64,000 nucleotides of DNA from Lactobacillus intestinalis (GCF_024397795.1 NZ_CP072983.1:1635755-1699754), one strand, 5' to 3'; positions 43,789-54,203 are shown, counted from the stretch's first letter. The notes: generated from the letters alone by a model not told the origin. Numbers and translations: made by a program.

Positions 43789-45120
43789 ATGAGTACAATA
43801 ATTGACACAACAACTAAAAAGAGTTACAAAAAGGCGCCATTAATGCCCATTCATATGCGAGTTTTTATGGCTATTATTTTGGGGCAAATTACTTGTGGAT
43901 ATGCTTTAGGTATTTCGGGGACAGCATTATCCAGTGCTGCTCGTTATATTCAAATAAATGATCTTTGGACTGGATTAATTGGAGCGGGTGCTTTAATTGG
44001 TTTAGCCGGAAGTATTGTAATTGGTCGGCTTTCCGATAAAATTGGTCGCCGTAAGTTATTAATGATCAATATGTATATTTTAGCTGGGTTAACTTTGTTA
44101 CATTTAACTACAAGCAACTTTTTATTCACTTTCATCATTCGAATTGGAATTGGATTAATGATTGCAATTGACTATACTGTCGGAAATGCCCTTTTAACTG
44201 AATGGCTTCCCAAGGGGGAAGACAGCAAGCGACAAAGTCACCTATTAATTTATTGGACTTTAGGCTTTATTGCTTCTTATGTTGTCGGGACCTATCTTAC
44301 TGGATTTGGAAAACATACTTGGCAAATAATTTTAGCCACTGGAGCCATTCCAGCTCTTATAACGGCAATTTTTAGGTCTATTTTTAGATTACCAGCATCC
44401 CCAAGTTGGCTCGCCAGCCAAGGAAAAATCAAAACAGCAAATAAAGTTCTTAGAAAACATATGGGGCGAAAGTGGGTTATTCCTAAAGGATTTTTGAAGC
44501 GCAATAAAAGTAATCAAAACATTTCCTGGGGAATACTTTTTAGCAAACCATATTTACGTCGTACTCTAGTTGGCGGAATCTTCTATGCCTGCCAAGCATT
44601 CTCTTTCTTCGGTATCAGTATCTTTCTCCCTATCCTGCTTAAAGGAATGGGAATTAATGATCCGAAGATCTCCGGTATTATTTATAACGGCGGAATTTTA
44701 GTTGGAGTTTCATTCGGTATTTTGATATTTAACCGAATTAGTCGGAGAATGTTTCTAGTAAGCAATTTCTTAGTTTCCGCAATATTGATTGGAATTCTAG
44801 CGTTATTTCCTTTAAATTCTCAACTACAATTACTTGTATTTACGATTTTTGCGATAGTTCTTTCATCAGGATTAGTATTGGATTATCCTTACCCAACAGA
44901 ACTATTTGATATCAAGATTCGAGGAACTGGCGTCGGAACTTGTATTACGATTAGTAGAATTGGTGCCGCAGCCGGAACCTTTTTGCTCCCAATCTTGACC
45001 CATAATGGTGGGGCTAACTTGGCTATGTTAGTGTGCGGCGGCGTATTATTATTTAGTTTCATTGTATGCTTAATTTGGGCTCCAGAAACTTCACCAAAAT
45101 TCATGACAAACAAAGATTAG
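43789..45120 (+). CDS. MFS transporter (sugar porter/metabolite-H+ type)
   Basis: 443 residues, 12 helices. The loop 2-3 motif GRLSDKIGRRKLL and the following helices place it in the major facilitator superfamily, sugar/acid symporter branch. WGILFSKPYLRRTLVGG opens the second half, and YPTELFDIKIRGTGVG is characteristic of this subgroup. The substrate cannot be told. The SD is at AAGGAGG (43755), about 27 nt ahead of the annotated ATG; a closer weak SD was not found. Monocistronic. Confidence 0.85.
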   Translation: MSTIIDTTTKKSYKKAPLMPIHMRVFMAIILGQITCGYALGISGTALSSAARYIQINDLWTGLIGAGALIGLAGSIVIGRLSDKIGRRKLLMINMYILAGLTLLHLTTSNFLFTFIIRIGIGLMIAIDYTVGNALLTEWLPKGEDSKRQSHLLIYWTLGFIASYVVGTYLTGFGKHTWQIILATGAIPALITAIFRSIFRLPASPSWLASQGKIKTANKVLRKHMGRKWVIPKGFLKRNKSNQNISWGILFSKPYLRRTLVGGIFYACQAFSFFGISIFLPILLKGMGINDPKISGIIYNGGILVGVSFGILIFNRISRRMFLVSNFLVSAILIGILALFPLNSQLQLLVFTIFAIVLSSGLVLDYPYPTELFDIKIRGTGVGTCITISRIGAAAGTFLLPILTHNGGANLAMLVCGGVLLFSFIVCLIWAPETSPKFMTNKD

Positions 45121-45131
45121 ACAATCAAAAA

Positions 45132-45157
45132 ACACTCTACAAATGTAGGGTGTCTTT
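45132..45157. terminator. Terminator between MFS gene and mleS
   Basis: ACACTCTAC/GTAGGGTGT followed by TTTT. Confidence 0.65.
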
Positions 45158-45192
45158 TATTATTCAAATATTTAGGTAAAAGTTTAAGTAGA

Positions 45193-46818
45193 TTAATACT
45201 TAGGAATCCATTTCATCTTTTCAGTCGCTGCTTTAGCATCTGTAATACCTTTAGCTACAAGGTTTTCATCGATGGCAGCTTGGGCTACACTGACAGCTTC
45301 CTTAGCAGAGAAGGATTGAATCTTTGAAACAGGTGGCAAGACTGGAGCACCTTTTTCGTTTGGATCAACAATTCCACCAAGTGAGTGAGCAGCCGCAGAA
45401 AGCATCCCGTCAGTTACAAGTTTAGCCTCACTTGCCAACACTCCTAAGCCTAATCCTGGATAGATCAAAGCGTTGTTAGCTTGACCAATGTGGTAGGTAA
45501 CGCCCTTATATTCTACTGGAGCGGAAGGAACACCAGTCGCTACCAAAGCACGACCATCAGTCCATTCAATTAAGTTAGCAGCACTTGCTTCAATTAACTT
45601 AGTTGGATTAGAAATTGGGAAAATAATTGGACGTTCAGTGTGAGCAGCCATTTCTTTAACTACAGCTTCAGTAAATGCACCTGGAGTAGTAGAAGTACCG
45701 ATCATTACAGTTGGGTGAACAGCCTTAACAACTGCTTCAAGATTAGTCAACTCATCAGCATTCTTAAATTCTGAACGATCACGAACAAATGGCTTTTGCT
45801 CAGGAGTAATGCCTGCGGTGTCGCTAAAGAGCAATCCTTGTTTATCGACTAAGTAAAAGTGTTTCTTAGCTTCTTCTGGATCCATCCCTTCAACCAGCAT
45901 TTCCCGATACATCATGTTAGCAATTCCCATTCCAGCAGTTCCTGCACCAAAAGTAAGGAAAATTTGGTCAGTAAACTTTTCTTTAGAAATATTCAAAGCA
46001 CCAAGTACACCTGACAAGCAGACAATTCCAGTTCCTTGAACATCATCATTGAAGACAGGGATTTCTTTACGATATTTATTCAAAATCTTAGTAGCATTGT
46101 CACGACCAAAGTCTTCAAAGTGAATATAAACATCTGGGAAGACTTCACGAGCAATATTCACAAACTTATCCACAAAGTCGTAATATCTTTCCCCCGTTAC
46201 ACGAGCGTGCTTTTCACCAAGGTAAAGTGGATCATTAATCAAAGTTTCATTGTTAGTTCCAACATCAAGTGAAACTGGCAATACTTCGCGTGGATCAATT
46301 CCAGCAGCGGCAGTATAAACCATCAACTTACCAACAGAAATGTTTACACCGTTTTCACCCCAGTCACCAATACCTAAAATTCCTTCACCATCAGTAACTA
46401 CGATCAATTTAATCTTTCTACCACCTGCAGCATTTTCTAGACTGGCTTTTACATCATTCGGATTATCGATTGAAAGAAAAGCTGCACCTTGTGGTTTCAT
46501 GAAGATCTCACTATATTTTTCGATTGCTGGCGCAATTACTGGATCATAAATAACTGGTAAAAGTTCTTCAATATGTTGCTCAACCACATAGTAAAATAGT
46601 GTGCGGTTAGTATTAAAGATTTCCATCAAAAACTTTCTTTTTTGCATCCCTTCAGGGCGAAGCTCATATTGCTCATAAACACGTTTAGCTTGTTCTTGGA
46701 TAGTTTGCACTTTATTTGGTAAAGTCCCAATTAATCCCAAGCTTTCTCTTTCACGCTCAGTAAAAGCAGTTCCTTTATTTAAAAATGGATCATTTAAAAT
46801 ATTATATGCGTTTGCCAT
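45193..46818 (-). CDS. mleS: Malolactic enzyme
   Basis: 541 residues, malic-enzyme fold. Converts L-malate to L-lactate and CO2 with NAD+ and Mn2+, raising internal pH. Visible: [44 protein letters not shown] and the NAD site [14 protein letters not shown]. It is divergent from a LysR regulator, and the malate carrier gene lies beyond that regulator, the usual lactic acid bacterial mle arrangement. A malic enzyme is the alternative, but the length and the flanking mleR/mleP support malolactic function. Confidence 0.92.
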   Translation of the reverse strand: MANAYNILNDPFLNKGTAFTERERESLGLIGTLPNKVQTIQEQAKRVYEQYELRPEGMQKRKFLMEIFNTNRTLFYYVVEQHIEELLPVIYDPVIAPAIEKYSEIFMKPQGAAFLSIDNPNDVKASLENAAGGRKIKLIVVTDGEGILGIGDWGENGVNISVGKLMVYTAAAGIDPREVLPVSLDVGTNNETLINDPLYLGEKHARVTGERYYDFVDKFVNIAREVFPDVYIHFEDFGRDNATKILNKYRKEIPVFNDDVQGTGIVCLSGVLGALNISKEKFTDQIFLTFGAGTAGMGIANMMYREMLVEGMDPEEAKKHFYLVDKQGLLFSDTAGITPEQKPFVRDRSEFKNADELTNLEAVVKAVHPTVMIGTSTTPGAFTEAVVKEMAAHTERPIIFPISNPTKLIEASAANLIEWTDGRALVATGVPSAPVEYKGVTYHIGQANNALIYPGLGLGVLASEAKLVTDGMLSAAAHSLGGIVDPNEKGAPVLPPVSKIQSFSAKEAVSVAQAAIDENLVAKGITDAKAATEKMKWIPKY

Positions 46819-46943
46819 TTAAAAGTCCCCCGTTTGTCTTAACTTACGCTTTTCTTGTATCATTAAGAAGTATAAAACCCAAAAAAATTTATAGTCAAAC
46901 AAAGCAACATACCAAAGTTTTATTTATATGAGGATTACGAAAA

Positions 46944-47816
46944 TTGAATATTCAAGATTTAAGATACTTTCATGAACTGGTAAATTTAAAGAGCTACACC
47001 AAAACAGCTGAGAAATTTGGCGTCAGTCAACCAACTATCACTGCTGCCGTTAAACGTTTAGAAAATAAATTAGGCACAACTTTTTTAATTAGAGATCAAT
47101 CACACAAAAGTATTATTATTACTCGCGTGGGGATGCAATTTGATGAACATGTTCAGTCAATTTTAAATGAATTAAGGATTGCCGAAGAGGAAATCAAGCA
47201 AAATGAATCAGCCACTATTCCTTTTGGCCTTCCTCCAATTATCGGCAGAAATTATTTTCCTACTCTCGTGCCAACATTGCTGGACAAAGGAATTCTTCAT
47301 CGGTTAAACGTAATTGAAAATGGCTCATATGATCTTTACCATCTTTTACTAGATGGGCATATTAATTTTTCAATGCTAGGTTTAACAAAAGTTAATCCTG
47401 AACCAGGAATTCGCCTTAAAATCATTAAGCATTATCCCATGAATATTATCGTCAGCAAAAAACATCCTTTAGCTCACAAAAAAGCGATCTCTTTTAAAGA
47501 AATCGCTAACGAAAATTTTATTGGATTAAGCAGCGATTATATTCATACCCGCGCTTTAGACAGAATGCTTAAGCAAAGCAAAATCAGTATTAACACAATT
47601 TATCGCAGTCCCGATGTGATGGTGGTTAAAAGTTTAGTAGCTCAAAATTTAGGGATCTCCTATCTTACTACCCTTTCTATTACTAAGCACGATGATGTAG
47701 TTTCGATTCCCCTCCTAGATGCAAATCAACCGGAATTTATCCTAGCTGCAGCTACGCGAGAAAATCATATCATGACTGCTAAAGAAGAAGAGTTGTGGGA
47801 TATCCTTACTAAATAG
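46944..47816 (+). CDS. mleR: LysR-family regulator of the malolactic genes
   Basis: 290 residues. N-terminal HTH (IQDLRYFHELVNLKSYTKTAEKFGVSQPTITAAVKRLE) and a periplasmic-binding-like effector domain. TTG start at 46944 behind SD GAGGAT. Divergent from mleS with 125 bp between starts, and convergent to mleP with 4 bp between stops. The expected inducer is malate. Gene name by context. Confidence 0.88.
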   Translation: MNIQDLRYFHELVNLKSYTKTAEKFGVSQPTITAAVKRLENKLGTTFLIRDQSHKSIIITRVGMQFDEHVQSILNELRIAEEEIKQNESATIPFGLPPIIGRNYFPTLVPTLLDKGILHRLNVIENGSYDLYHLLLDGHINFSMLGLTKVNPEPGIRLKIIKHYPMNIIVSKKHPLAHKKAISFKEIANENFIGLSSDYIHTRALDRMLKQSKISINTIYRSPDVMVVKSLVAQNLGISYLTTLSITKHDDVVSIPLLDANQPEFILAAATRENHIMTAKEEELWDILTK

Positions 47817-47820
47817 CCAT

Positions 47821-48786
47821 TTAGCCAACAATAAGCATTAATACAGGTACAACTACGATAAATAATAGTGTACTCAAAACTACAACGTTGGTTGCATAAT
47901 CAACATCGCCATGAGCTTCATTAGCCAAAATTGGTAGCACTGATAATGCTGGTGTTGCAGCTTGAACAATGAATGTTTGGCCCATTAGTGATGGCACTGT
48001 TAACTTTAAGGCTGGGGCACCAATTTTCACTAAGAAGATCATAACAGCTGGTGCTAAAATAAAACGTCCCAATAGCGCTATAACGGTATCTTTGTCAAAG
48101 TGAACACTTTTAATACCTGAATCAGCTAAAACAATCCCAATATAAATCAATGAAAGAGGAGTAACCAAGTTACCAATGTAGGTAAAGGTTTGATTTGCAA
48201 AAGTTGGTAATTCCCAACCAGTCAAAAGCCAAATTACCGCTACAATAAAACCAACTAATGGCATTGGTAAAATTTTCTTCCATTCAATTTTGTGTTCTTT
48301 CTTTTCTTGAGCCACTAAAGTTGGATCATCATTTTTGATGAGGAATACCCCAAATGCCCAAGTAGAAACTGTATTGATAATGTAGTAAACCAAGAAATAT
48401 GGCATTGCCCTATTCCCAAATAAAGCAATGTTTAATGGCATCCCAATAAAGATAGTATTTGCATTCGCAATGGTGTTGATGAATGTACCACGACGACCAA
48501 CTTTTACTTTAATTACTTTAACTAAAATAAAAGCAACTACATAGGAAATAACAACTCCAATAAATGGTAAGAGTAAGTCTTCAAAGAGGTTTAACAGACT
48601 TCCTCTAGTCAAGTTATTCTGTACAGAAATGAAAATTGATGCCGGCAATGCAATTTGGGTAATTAATTTCGAAATATTACGTGAAAATGAATCTGCAAGC
48701 CAACCTGCTCTTCTTAAAACATAACCTAAGAGCATAATTAGTACGATAACTACTACACTCGATACAGATGATAGAAATGTTGCCAT
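47821..48786 (-). CDS. mleP: Auxin efflux carrier family, probable malate permease
   Basis: 321 residues, about ten helices, AEC family (MleP/MalP in lactic acid bacteria). N-terminal VLIMLLGYVLRRAGWL and a central linker with KKEHKIEWKK between two five-helix halves. Adjacent to mleR and mleS, so L-malate uptake, with lactate exchange or proton balance, is the likely role. SD AAGGGAG. Its upstream region has no other promoter gene. Confidence 0.88.
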   Translation of the reverse strand: MATFLSSVSSVVVIVLIMLLGYVLRRAGWLADSFSRNISKLITQIALPASIFISVQNNLTRGSLLNLFEDLLLPFIGVVISYVVAFILVKVIKVKVGRRGTFINTIANANTIFIGMPLNIALFGNRAMPYFLVYYIINTVSTWAFGVFLIKNDDPTLVAQEKKEHKIEWKKILPMPLVGFIVAVIWLLTGWELPTFANQTFTYIGNLVTPLSLIYIGIVLADSGIKSVHFDKDTVIALLGRFILAPAVMIFLVKIGAPALKLTVPSLMGQTFIVQAATPALSVLPILANEAHGDVDYATNVVVLSTLLFIVVVPVLMLIVG

Positions 48787-48898
48787 TAATATTCTCCCTT
48801 CATTTCATATAATCAAATCTTTAGTTATTATAAGCATTTGTCTATATGAATAATATATAGGCATAGTATTTATAACACTTTTAAATTATGTTTCAAGA

Positions 48899-48933
48899 AA
48901 AAAGAAGTATTTCCTAAGAAATACTTCTTTTTT
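48899..48933. terminator. Terminator of the ClC gene
   Basis: AAGAAGTATTTC/GAAATACTTCTT with T runs on both strands. Confidence 0.85.
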
Positions 48934-50487
48934 CTATCCATCCAGTTCTACTTCTTGTAACTTTCGCATCTCATCATAAACTTGACCTCGCCGGCCTGAA
49001 TCAACGGCCAAAACTAACATATCTCCAGCAGCAATCGTTGTTTGACCATTAGGAATAATTTCCTCACTCCCCCGTCGAATCAACTTCACTAAAGTATCTT
49101 TAGGCCAACTAATATCCGCCACCTTTTCATCAACAAGTTGACTGCTTTCATAAACAGGAACAGTTAATTGATCCTCATGACCAGAAGCTTTTGCGACACC
49201 ATTCTTACCCTGCATGGCTTCAGCTAAACTATCATAAATTGGCCGTCCACCTAAAAGTTCATCAACCAATAGAGCAATAAAAGCTACAACCGCAAGTGGC
49301 ATTAAGTGTAGTAAAGACCCTACCATTTCAGTAATCAAAATAATCGCTGTAAATGGAGCTCTAATAATTGCGGCAAACAAGCCAGCCATTGAAAAGATCA
49401 CCAAGTTAACCACTAGTTTAGCGGGCATTAAACCAAGTTGAACCATAAAAGTTCCATAGGTTGCCCCAACTAAAGCTCCCATAGTCAAAATCGGCAAGAA
49501 AATGCCACTTGGTAAACCTGAGTCATAAGACACGATTGAAAATGAAATTCTCAAAATAAAGAATAGGGCCAGCATCCCTACTGTAATCCAGCCTTGCGTT
49601 GTAATCGTGTTTGAAAGTGACAAAATCAAACGATTACCTGGACCAGTGATAAGGGGCCAGAAATAAGCAATCGGAATTAAAATTGCCAATGGAATCAAAC
49701 CGTGAAGCCAACGCGGAATAATAGTTATTTTTTTATAGACATTCTTAAAACTAAATAATCCTAATTTATAGATATGACCTAAAATTCCTAATAATAGTCC
49801 CAACAAAATCAGATGCCAGTAGAGAGGCAATGGAAAAGAATGATTGTAGGAAATGGCTAAAGATGGGTGCAAGCCGAAAAAGTTAGAAACTACAAAGTTT
49901 GATGCTAGTGCGCCTGCCAACGCATTTAACCAAACACGAGGAGAAAAATTATGGAAAACTTCCTCTAGTACAAAAAGCGCCCCACTCAGCGGTGCACCAA
50001 AAGCCGCCGACAGACCACTGGCAGCACCAGTTGCAAGTAAAACCCGGGAATTAGTTTTTGTTTGTTTAAATCCTTCTCCAACCCCTTGTCCAATTGAAGA
50101 ACCTAGTTGCAAAGAGGGACCTTCTGGTCCTAAGAAAAGTCCAGTTCCAATTACTAAAATTCCTCCAATTAATTTACGCCATAGAATCGGAAACCATTTT
50201 ACGGACAGTTTTCCTTGTAATTCCAGCTTTACTTCGGGAATTCCGGACCCTCCAACATGTGGGTATTGCTTAACAAAATATCCTGCAATTACGGCTACAA
50301 TGATAAACCCAATTACAATTGCTACAAACCAGACTGCATTTTGATGAGCTTTTTTAAATAAATCCAACCAAAATGCAGATGTTTTTTCAATTCCAAATCT
50401 AAAAAGTCCTACTACTAAACCAGTAAAAATCCCCACGATAATTGCTTCAACCAGCAACTTGAGAGTAGTTGTATTATCCCTTTTCAT
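48934..50487 (-). CDS. ClC-family chloride channel/antiporter with TrkA-C domain
   Basis: 517 residues. Conserved ClC selectivity motifs GGSGIPE, LFLGPEGPSLQLG and LPSGIFLP, then a C-terminal TrkA-C (RCK-C) domain from about residue 435. Prokaryotic relatives are 2Cl-/H+ exchangers used in acid resistance or fluoride channels; the motif set fits the exchanger type. The ATG at 50487 is chosen because TGGAG is 6 nt upstream; the frame extends six codons further. Confidence 0.9.
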   Translation of the reverse strand: MKRDNTTTLKLLVEAIIVGIFTGLVVGLFRFGIEKTSAFWLDLFKKAHQNAVWFVAIVIGFIIVAVIAGYFVKQYPHVGGSGIPEVKLELQGKLSVKWFPILWRKLIGGILVIGTGLFLGPEGPSLQLGSSIGQGVGEGFKQTKTNSRVLLATGAASGLSAAFGAPLSGALFVLEEVFHNFSPRVWLNALAGALASNFVVSNFFGLHPSLAISYNHSFPLPLYWHLILLGLLLGILGHIYKLGLFSFKNVYKKITIIPRWLHGLIPLAILIPIAYFWPLITGPGNRLILSLSNTITTQGWITVGMLALFFILRISFSIVSYDSGLPSGIFLPILTMGALVGATYGTFMVQLGLMPAKLVVNLVIFSMAGLFAAIIRAPFTAIILITEMVGSLLHLMPLAVVAFIALLVDELLGGRPIYDSLAEAMQGKNGVAKASGHEDQLTVPVYESSQLVDEKVADISWPKDTLVKLIRRGSEEIIPNGQTTIAAGDMLVLAVDSGRRGQVYDEMRKLQEVELDG

Positions 50488-50562
50488 TTTTTTCTCCACT
50501 TTCATAAAAATACATAACTATTCTACCTCAAAAAATTGCTATTATCATAATTACCGCAAACA

Positions 50563-50589
50563 AAAAAGAACTCCACTGGAGTCCTTTTT
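50563..50589. terminator. Terminator downstream of gnd
   Basis: AAAAAGAACTCCA/TGGAGTCCTTTTT, an intrinsic terminator for leftward gnd transcripts. Confidence 0.75.
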
Positions 50590-50590
50590 C

Positions 50591-50606
50591 TGTTACACGT
50601 GTAACA
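50591..50606. other. parS-like perfect palindrome
   Basis: TGTTACACGTGTAACA. It differs from the parS consensus only at two symmetric positions, is fully palindromic, and sits between the gnd stop and its terminator. Confidence 0.5.
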
Positions 50607-50607
50607 A

Positions 50608-52011
50608 CTATTTTTCTTCATACCATTCAGTATGGAAAGTACCTGGACGGTCATTTCTTTGGTAAGTGTGAGCACCGAAATAATCACGTTGACCCTGAAT
50701 CATATTAGCTGGCAAGTTTGGATTAAAGATTGATTCCAAGTAATTAAGTGCCGCACTTAAAGTTGGAGTTGGTACACCAGCTTTAGTAGCAAATTCAACT
50801 GACTTTCTCAATGATGGAAGATTCTTTTCCATCAAGTTTCTAAAGTAGTCATCTTCAAACAAGTTCATTAATTCCTTGTTATCTGAGTAGGCATTTTCAA
50901 TATCTTTAAGCATTGCAGAACGAATGATACAACCTGCTTCCCAGTTTTGAGCAATGGACTTGTATCTTAAGTCCCAATCATATGCCTTAGCTGCCATAGT
51001 TAATTGTTGGAAACCTTGAGCATAGGCTACAGCTTGAGCTAATTGTAAAGTCTTGCCAAATTCATCAACTAAGTTATCTGGAATTTCACCCTTGTATTCA
51101 AACTTAGTAGGCTTAGCACCATTCTTAAGAGCCAAGTGGGTTTGCTTACTCATAAAACGAGCCATAACCGCTTCAGCAACCACAGTTACTGGTGCGCCGA
51201 GAGCAACCCCATCTTCAAGCATCCAGTTACCGGTTCCCTTGTATGAAGCAACATTTAGAATATGATCAATAATATGATCATCAGTTAAATCATCTTTTTG
51301 AGCCAAAACTTTAGAGGTAATTTCACTCAAGTAAGCCTCAACTAAACCATGATTCCATTCGTCAAAAATCTTTGACATTTCATCATCGCTCTTATGTGCG
51401 ACATCACGAAGCAAGTTGTAGACTTCTGAAAATTCTTGCATAATGGCATATTCAATACCGTTATGAACCATCTTTACATAGTGACCTGCGCCTTCAGGCC
51501 CCATGTAACTTACACATGGTTTACCTTCTTTGTTTTTAGCTGCCATTTTTTCAAGAATTGGGGCAACTTCCTTATAAGCTTCTTCATCTCCACCTGGCAT
51601 TAAAGCAGGACCATTTAAAGCTCCTTCTTCACCACCAGAAACACCCATACCAATGAAGTGAATACCATGCTTTTCCATTTCGTGATAGCGACGATTGGTA
51701 TCGTGGAAGTTAGAGTTACCACCATCAATTAAAATATCACCTTTATCAAGAAGTGGAAGTAATTTTTGTAAAGTTTGATCAACTGGTTTACCTGCCATAA
51801 TTTGGATCAAAATCTTACGAGGCTTTTCAAGTGAATTAACAAATTCTTCCCATGAATCATAAGCTTTTAATTTGTCATCTTCATACTTAGCAAAAGCGTC
51901 AACTTCTGGCTTATCAATACTAAAACCAGAAACTGAAATGCCATGATTTCTAGCATTTAAAGCAAGGTTTTTCCCCATTACGGAAAGTCCAATAACACCA
52001 AATTGTTGCAT
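50608..52011 (-). CDS. gnd: 6-phosphogluconate dehydrogenase (decarboxylating)
   Basis: 467 residues. Oxidative decarboxylation of 6-phosphogluconate to ribulose 5-phosphate. NADP site GLSVMGKNLALN at the start, GVSGGEEGA, KMVHNGIEY with the catalytic Lys, and C-terminal QRDYFGAHTY. ATG at 52011 follows SD GGAGG by 8 nt; six further upstream codons from a TTG overlap the SD. Monocistronic, terminators on both sides. Confidence 0.95.
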   Translation of the reverse strand: MQQFGVIGLSVMGKNLALNARNHGISVSGFSIDKPEVDAFAKYEDDKLKAYDSWEEFVNSLEKPRKILIQIMAGKPVDQTLQKLLPLLDKGDILIDGGNSNFHDTNRRYHEMEKHGIHFIGMGVSGGEEGALNGPALMPGGDEEAYKEVAPILEKMAAKNKEGKPCVSYMGPEGAGHYVKMVHNGIEYAIMQEFSEVYNLLRDVAHKSDDEMSKIFDEWNHGLVEAYLSEITSKVLAQKDDLTDDHIIDHILNVASYKGTGNWMLEDGVALGAPVTVVAEAVMARFMSKQTHLALKNGAKPTKFEYKGEIPDNLVDEFGKTLQLAQAVAYAQGFQQLTMAAKAYDWDLRYKSIAQNWEAGCIIRSAMLKDIENAYSDNKELMNLFEDDYFRNLMEKNLPSLRKSVEFATKAGVPTPTLSAALNYLESIFNPNLPANMIQGQRDYFGAHTYQRNDRPGTFHTEWYEEK

Positions 52012-52063
52012 ATATTTTCCTCCGTTCAAAATCTCTCAGTATACATTATACGAGTGCATAAAA

Positions 52064-52098
52064 AAAAGTGAAACCTTAAGGTTTCACTTTTATTTTTT
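52064..52098. terminator. Terminator of pyruvate oxidase gene
   Basis: AAAAGTGAAACCTT/AAGGTTTCACTTTT with T runs on both sides. Confidence 0.85.
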
Positions 52099-52109
52099 AT
52101 CAAACAGAA

Positions 52110-53924
52110 TTAGTGTTGTGAAGCACCTGAAGTAGTATCAGGTTCTGGGTCTGGTTTAGGTTCTGATTCTTCATGTTGAGATGCACCAGATGCAGCATCA
52201 GCCTCCAAACCATACTTATCAGCAAAGTAACTGAATGGCTTCAAAGCTTCTGCTTGATACTTCTTGACGAAGGCTGGATCGTCAAGGCTGTCAAGTTCAG
52301 TTGAATATGGCATTTCGTGGGTGTACTTAATATCAATAAGCATTGGACCATCCATCTTCTTCCATTCCTTGACAGCGTCTTCGAATTCCTTCTTAGTACG
52401 AACGACAACACCCTTCATATTCATACCTTCAGCAACCTTTGCCCAGTTGTTGTCAGGAATGATAACACCAGATAATGGTTGGTGGGATTCGTCTTCTTGT
52501 TCAGCTTCGATGTATCCTAAAGTTTCATTAGTAAATACAATATTCAAAACGTGCATGTTGTAACGAGCCATAGTCAATAATTCTTGGTTCATCATAGCAA
52601 AGCCACCGTCACCAGCTAATTGCCATACTTCACGGTCTGGGTAAACTGTCGCAGCAGTAAGAGCAGCTGGAGCACCATATCCCATAGTTGCGTGAAGACC
52701 TGAAGTAGTCCACTTTTGATCATCATGCATCTTAAGCAAACGACAATGGTCAACGTTTACATTACCTACATCAATTGCAAAAATAGCATCGTCTGCAGCT
52801 TCTTTATTAATTACATCCCAAATTGGTTCTGGACGAACTGGCATTTCATCAGAATCAACAAAGCTTTCTTGCCATGCATCCCAGTTTTCACGGTCAGCAA
52901 TAGCAGCCTTATAAATTGGTGATTCTGGACGATCTTCACCGGCATCAATTAAGGCACGCAAAGTCTTCTTAGCATCAGCTAAAATTGGAACATCAACAGT
53001 GTGACGCTTTCCAAGCTTGCCTGGATCAACATCAATTTGGATAACCTTAGTATCTTTGTTAAACCAAAGAACTGAGAATGGTGAGTTATTACCAACCCAA
53101 ACTACCAAATCAGCGTAGCTTTGAATTTCATTCGGTGTTTTAGCCCCAATACGGCCGATAGTACCAACATATGCTGGGAATTCATCTTCAACCACACCTT
53201 TACCAAGATATGAAGAAAGAAGTGGCATCTTAAACTTGTTAGAAAATTCCTTCAATTCTTCACCGGCACCTGCTTCTCGAGCACCATTACCAAAGTAAAC
53301 AACTGGATTCTTTGCTTCTTTGATCAATTTAACAGCTTCTTCCACAGATTCCTTCTTAGGACCAGCAAAGTTTGCGGGAACGTGAGCATTGTAGCTAGTC
53401 TTGTAGTTATCTTCAATCTTAGTCCAGCCATAATCCTTAGGAAGAATGATAACTGCAGGACCCTTTCTTGCATATGCTTGCCGAATTGCTTCATCAGTAA
53501 TAACTGGAATTTGTTCTGGAGTCATTGCTTGACGGCACCATACACTGGCATTTAAGAACCACTTATCTTCATCAAATGCTTGGAAGAAGTCAATATTTTC
53601 ACGGCTTGTTGGAACATTAGCTACAATTGCTACCATTGGTGATTTATCATATTTTGCATCGTATAAACCATTAAACAAGTGAGCAGCACCAGGACCTGCT
53701 GAACCGAAACATACACCAAGCTTACCAGTTAACTTATATTCAGCAGAAGCAGCTAAAGCACCTGCTTCTTCATGACGAACTTCGATAAACTTAATCTTAT
53801 TTCTCCAGTCGTGAACAGCGTTCATACCTGAGTCAAATGAACCACCAGGGAAACCATAGATATGATCAACGTGCCAATCATATAAAACTTTAAACATCGC
53901 GTCTGCGCCATTAATCTTTGTCAT
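52110..53924 (-). CDS. Pyruvate oxidase
   Basis: 604 residues, ThDP/FAD enzyme. Converts pyruvate, phosphate and O2 to acetyl phosphate, CO2 and H2O2. Catalytic-region features: HEEAGALAASAEYKLTG with the Glu that activates ThDP, GDGGFAMMNQELLT as ThDP motif, and ETLGYIEAEQED. The C-terminus is extended by an acidic Pro-rich tail bracketed by a duplicated SGASQH motif (SGASQHEESEPKPDPEP then TSGASQH), absent from typical family members. SD AAGGAGAT. A cre-like site lies upstream. Confidence 0.92.
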   Translation of the reverse strand: MTKINGADAMFKVLYDWHVDHIYGFPGGSFDSGMNAVHDWRNKIKFIEVRHEEAGALAASAEYKLTGKLGVCFGSAGPGAAHLFNGLYDAKYDKSPMVAIVANVPTSRENIDFFQAFDEDKWFLNASVWCRQAMTPEQIPVITDEAIRQAYARKGPAVIILPKDYGWTKIEDNYKTSYNAHVPANFAGPKKESVEEAVKLIKEAKNPVVYFGNGAREAGAGEELKEFSNKFKMPLLSSYLGKGVVEDEFPAYVGTIGRIGAKTPNEIQSYADLVVWVGNNSPFSVLWFNKDTKVIQIDVDPGKLGKRHTVDVPILADAKKTLRALIDAGEDRPESPIYKAAIADRENWDAWQESFVDSDEMPVRPEPIWDVINKEAADDAIFAIDVGNVNVDHCRLLKMHDDQKWTTSGLHATMGYGAPAALTAATVYPDREVWQLAGDGGFAMMNQELLTMARYNMHVLNIVFTNETLGYIEAEQEDESHQPLSGVIIPDNNWAKVAEGMNMKGVVVRTKKEFEDAVKEWKKMDGPMLIDIKYTHEMPYSTELDSLDDPAFVKKYQAEALKPFSYFADKYGLEADAASGASQHEESEPKPDPEPDTTSGASQH

Positions 53925-54021
53925 TTTAAGTGCATCTCCTTAATATTCGTTTGCTTACATAATGTATTAAAGCACATAATTTCACAATTTCAAGTAGGCT
54001 GGATTCCAATAATATCAATAA

Positions 54022-54035
54022 TGTAAGCGTTTTGT
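54022..54035 (-). promoter_or_regulatory. Weak cre-like site upstream of pyruvate oxidase
   Basis: TGTAAGCGTTTTGT matches 12 of 14 positions of the CcpA cre consensus. The rest of the 314-bp gap (53925-54238) is very AT-rich and holds only the Noc-like site below and the ABC operon end. Confidence 0.3.
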
Positions 54036-54203
54036 GAAAATAATAATTTCACAAATTTGTAAAAAGCAAGTATAACTTTTGAGTTATGGTAGTGGTTACA
54101 TTTGTGATTATATTATCATAGTCATAATATTTTTTATTATTTTGCTCGCAAAAAATATATAAATATTTTTCAAAAAAATATTATTTTGCTTTTTTAGAAG
54201 AAT

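Noticed and set aside
48909..48922. ATTTCCTAAGAAAT as a Noc-type site
   Set aside because: It is simply the top of the terminator hairpin of the ClC gene.
49853..50344. Plus-strand ORF of 163 codons opposite the ClC gene
   Set aside because: Antisense shadow in low-complexity codon phase; the ClC motifs on the other strand are unambiguous.
52064..52091. GTGAAACCTTAAGGTTTCAC as a parS-like site
   Set aside because: It is a terminator stem with T runs and lacks the CACGTG core.
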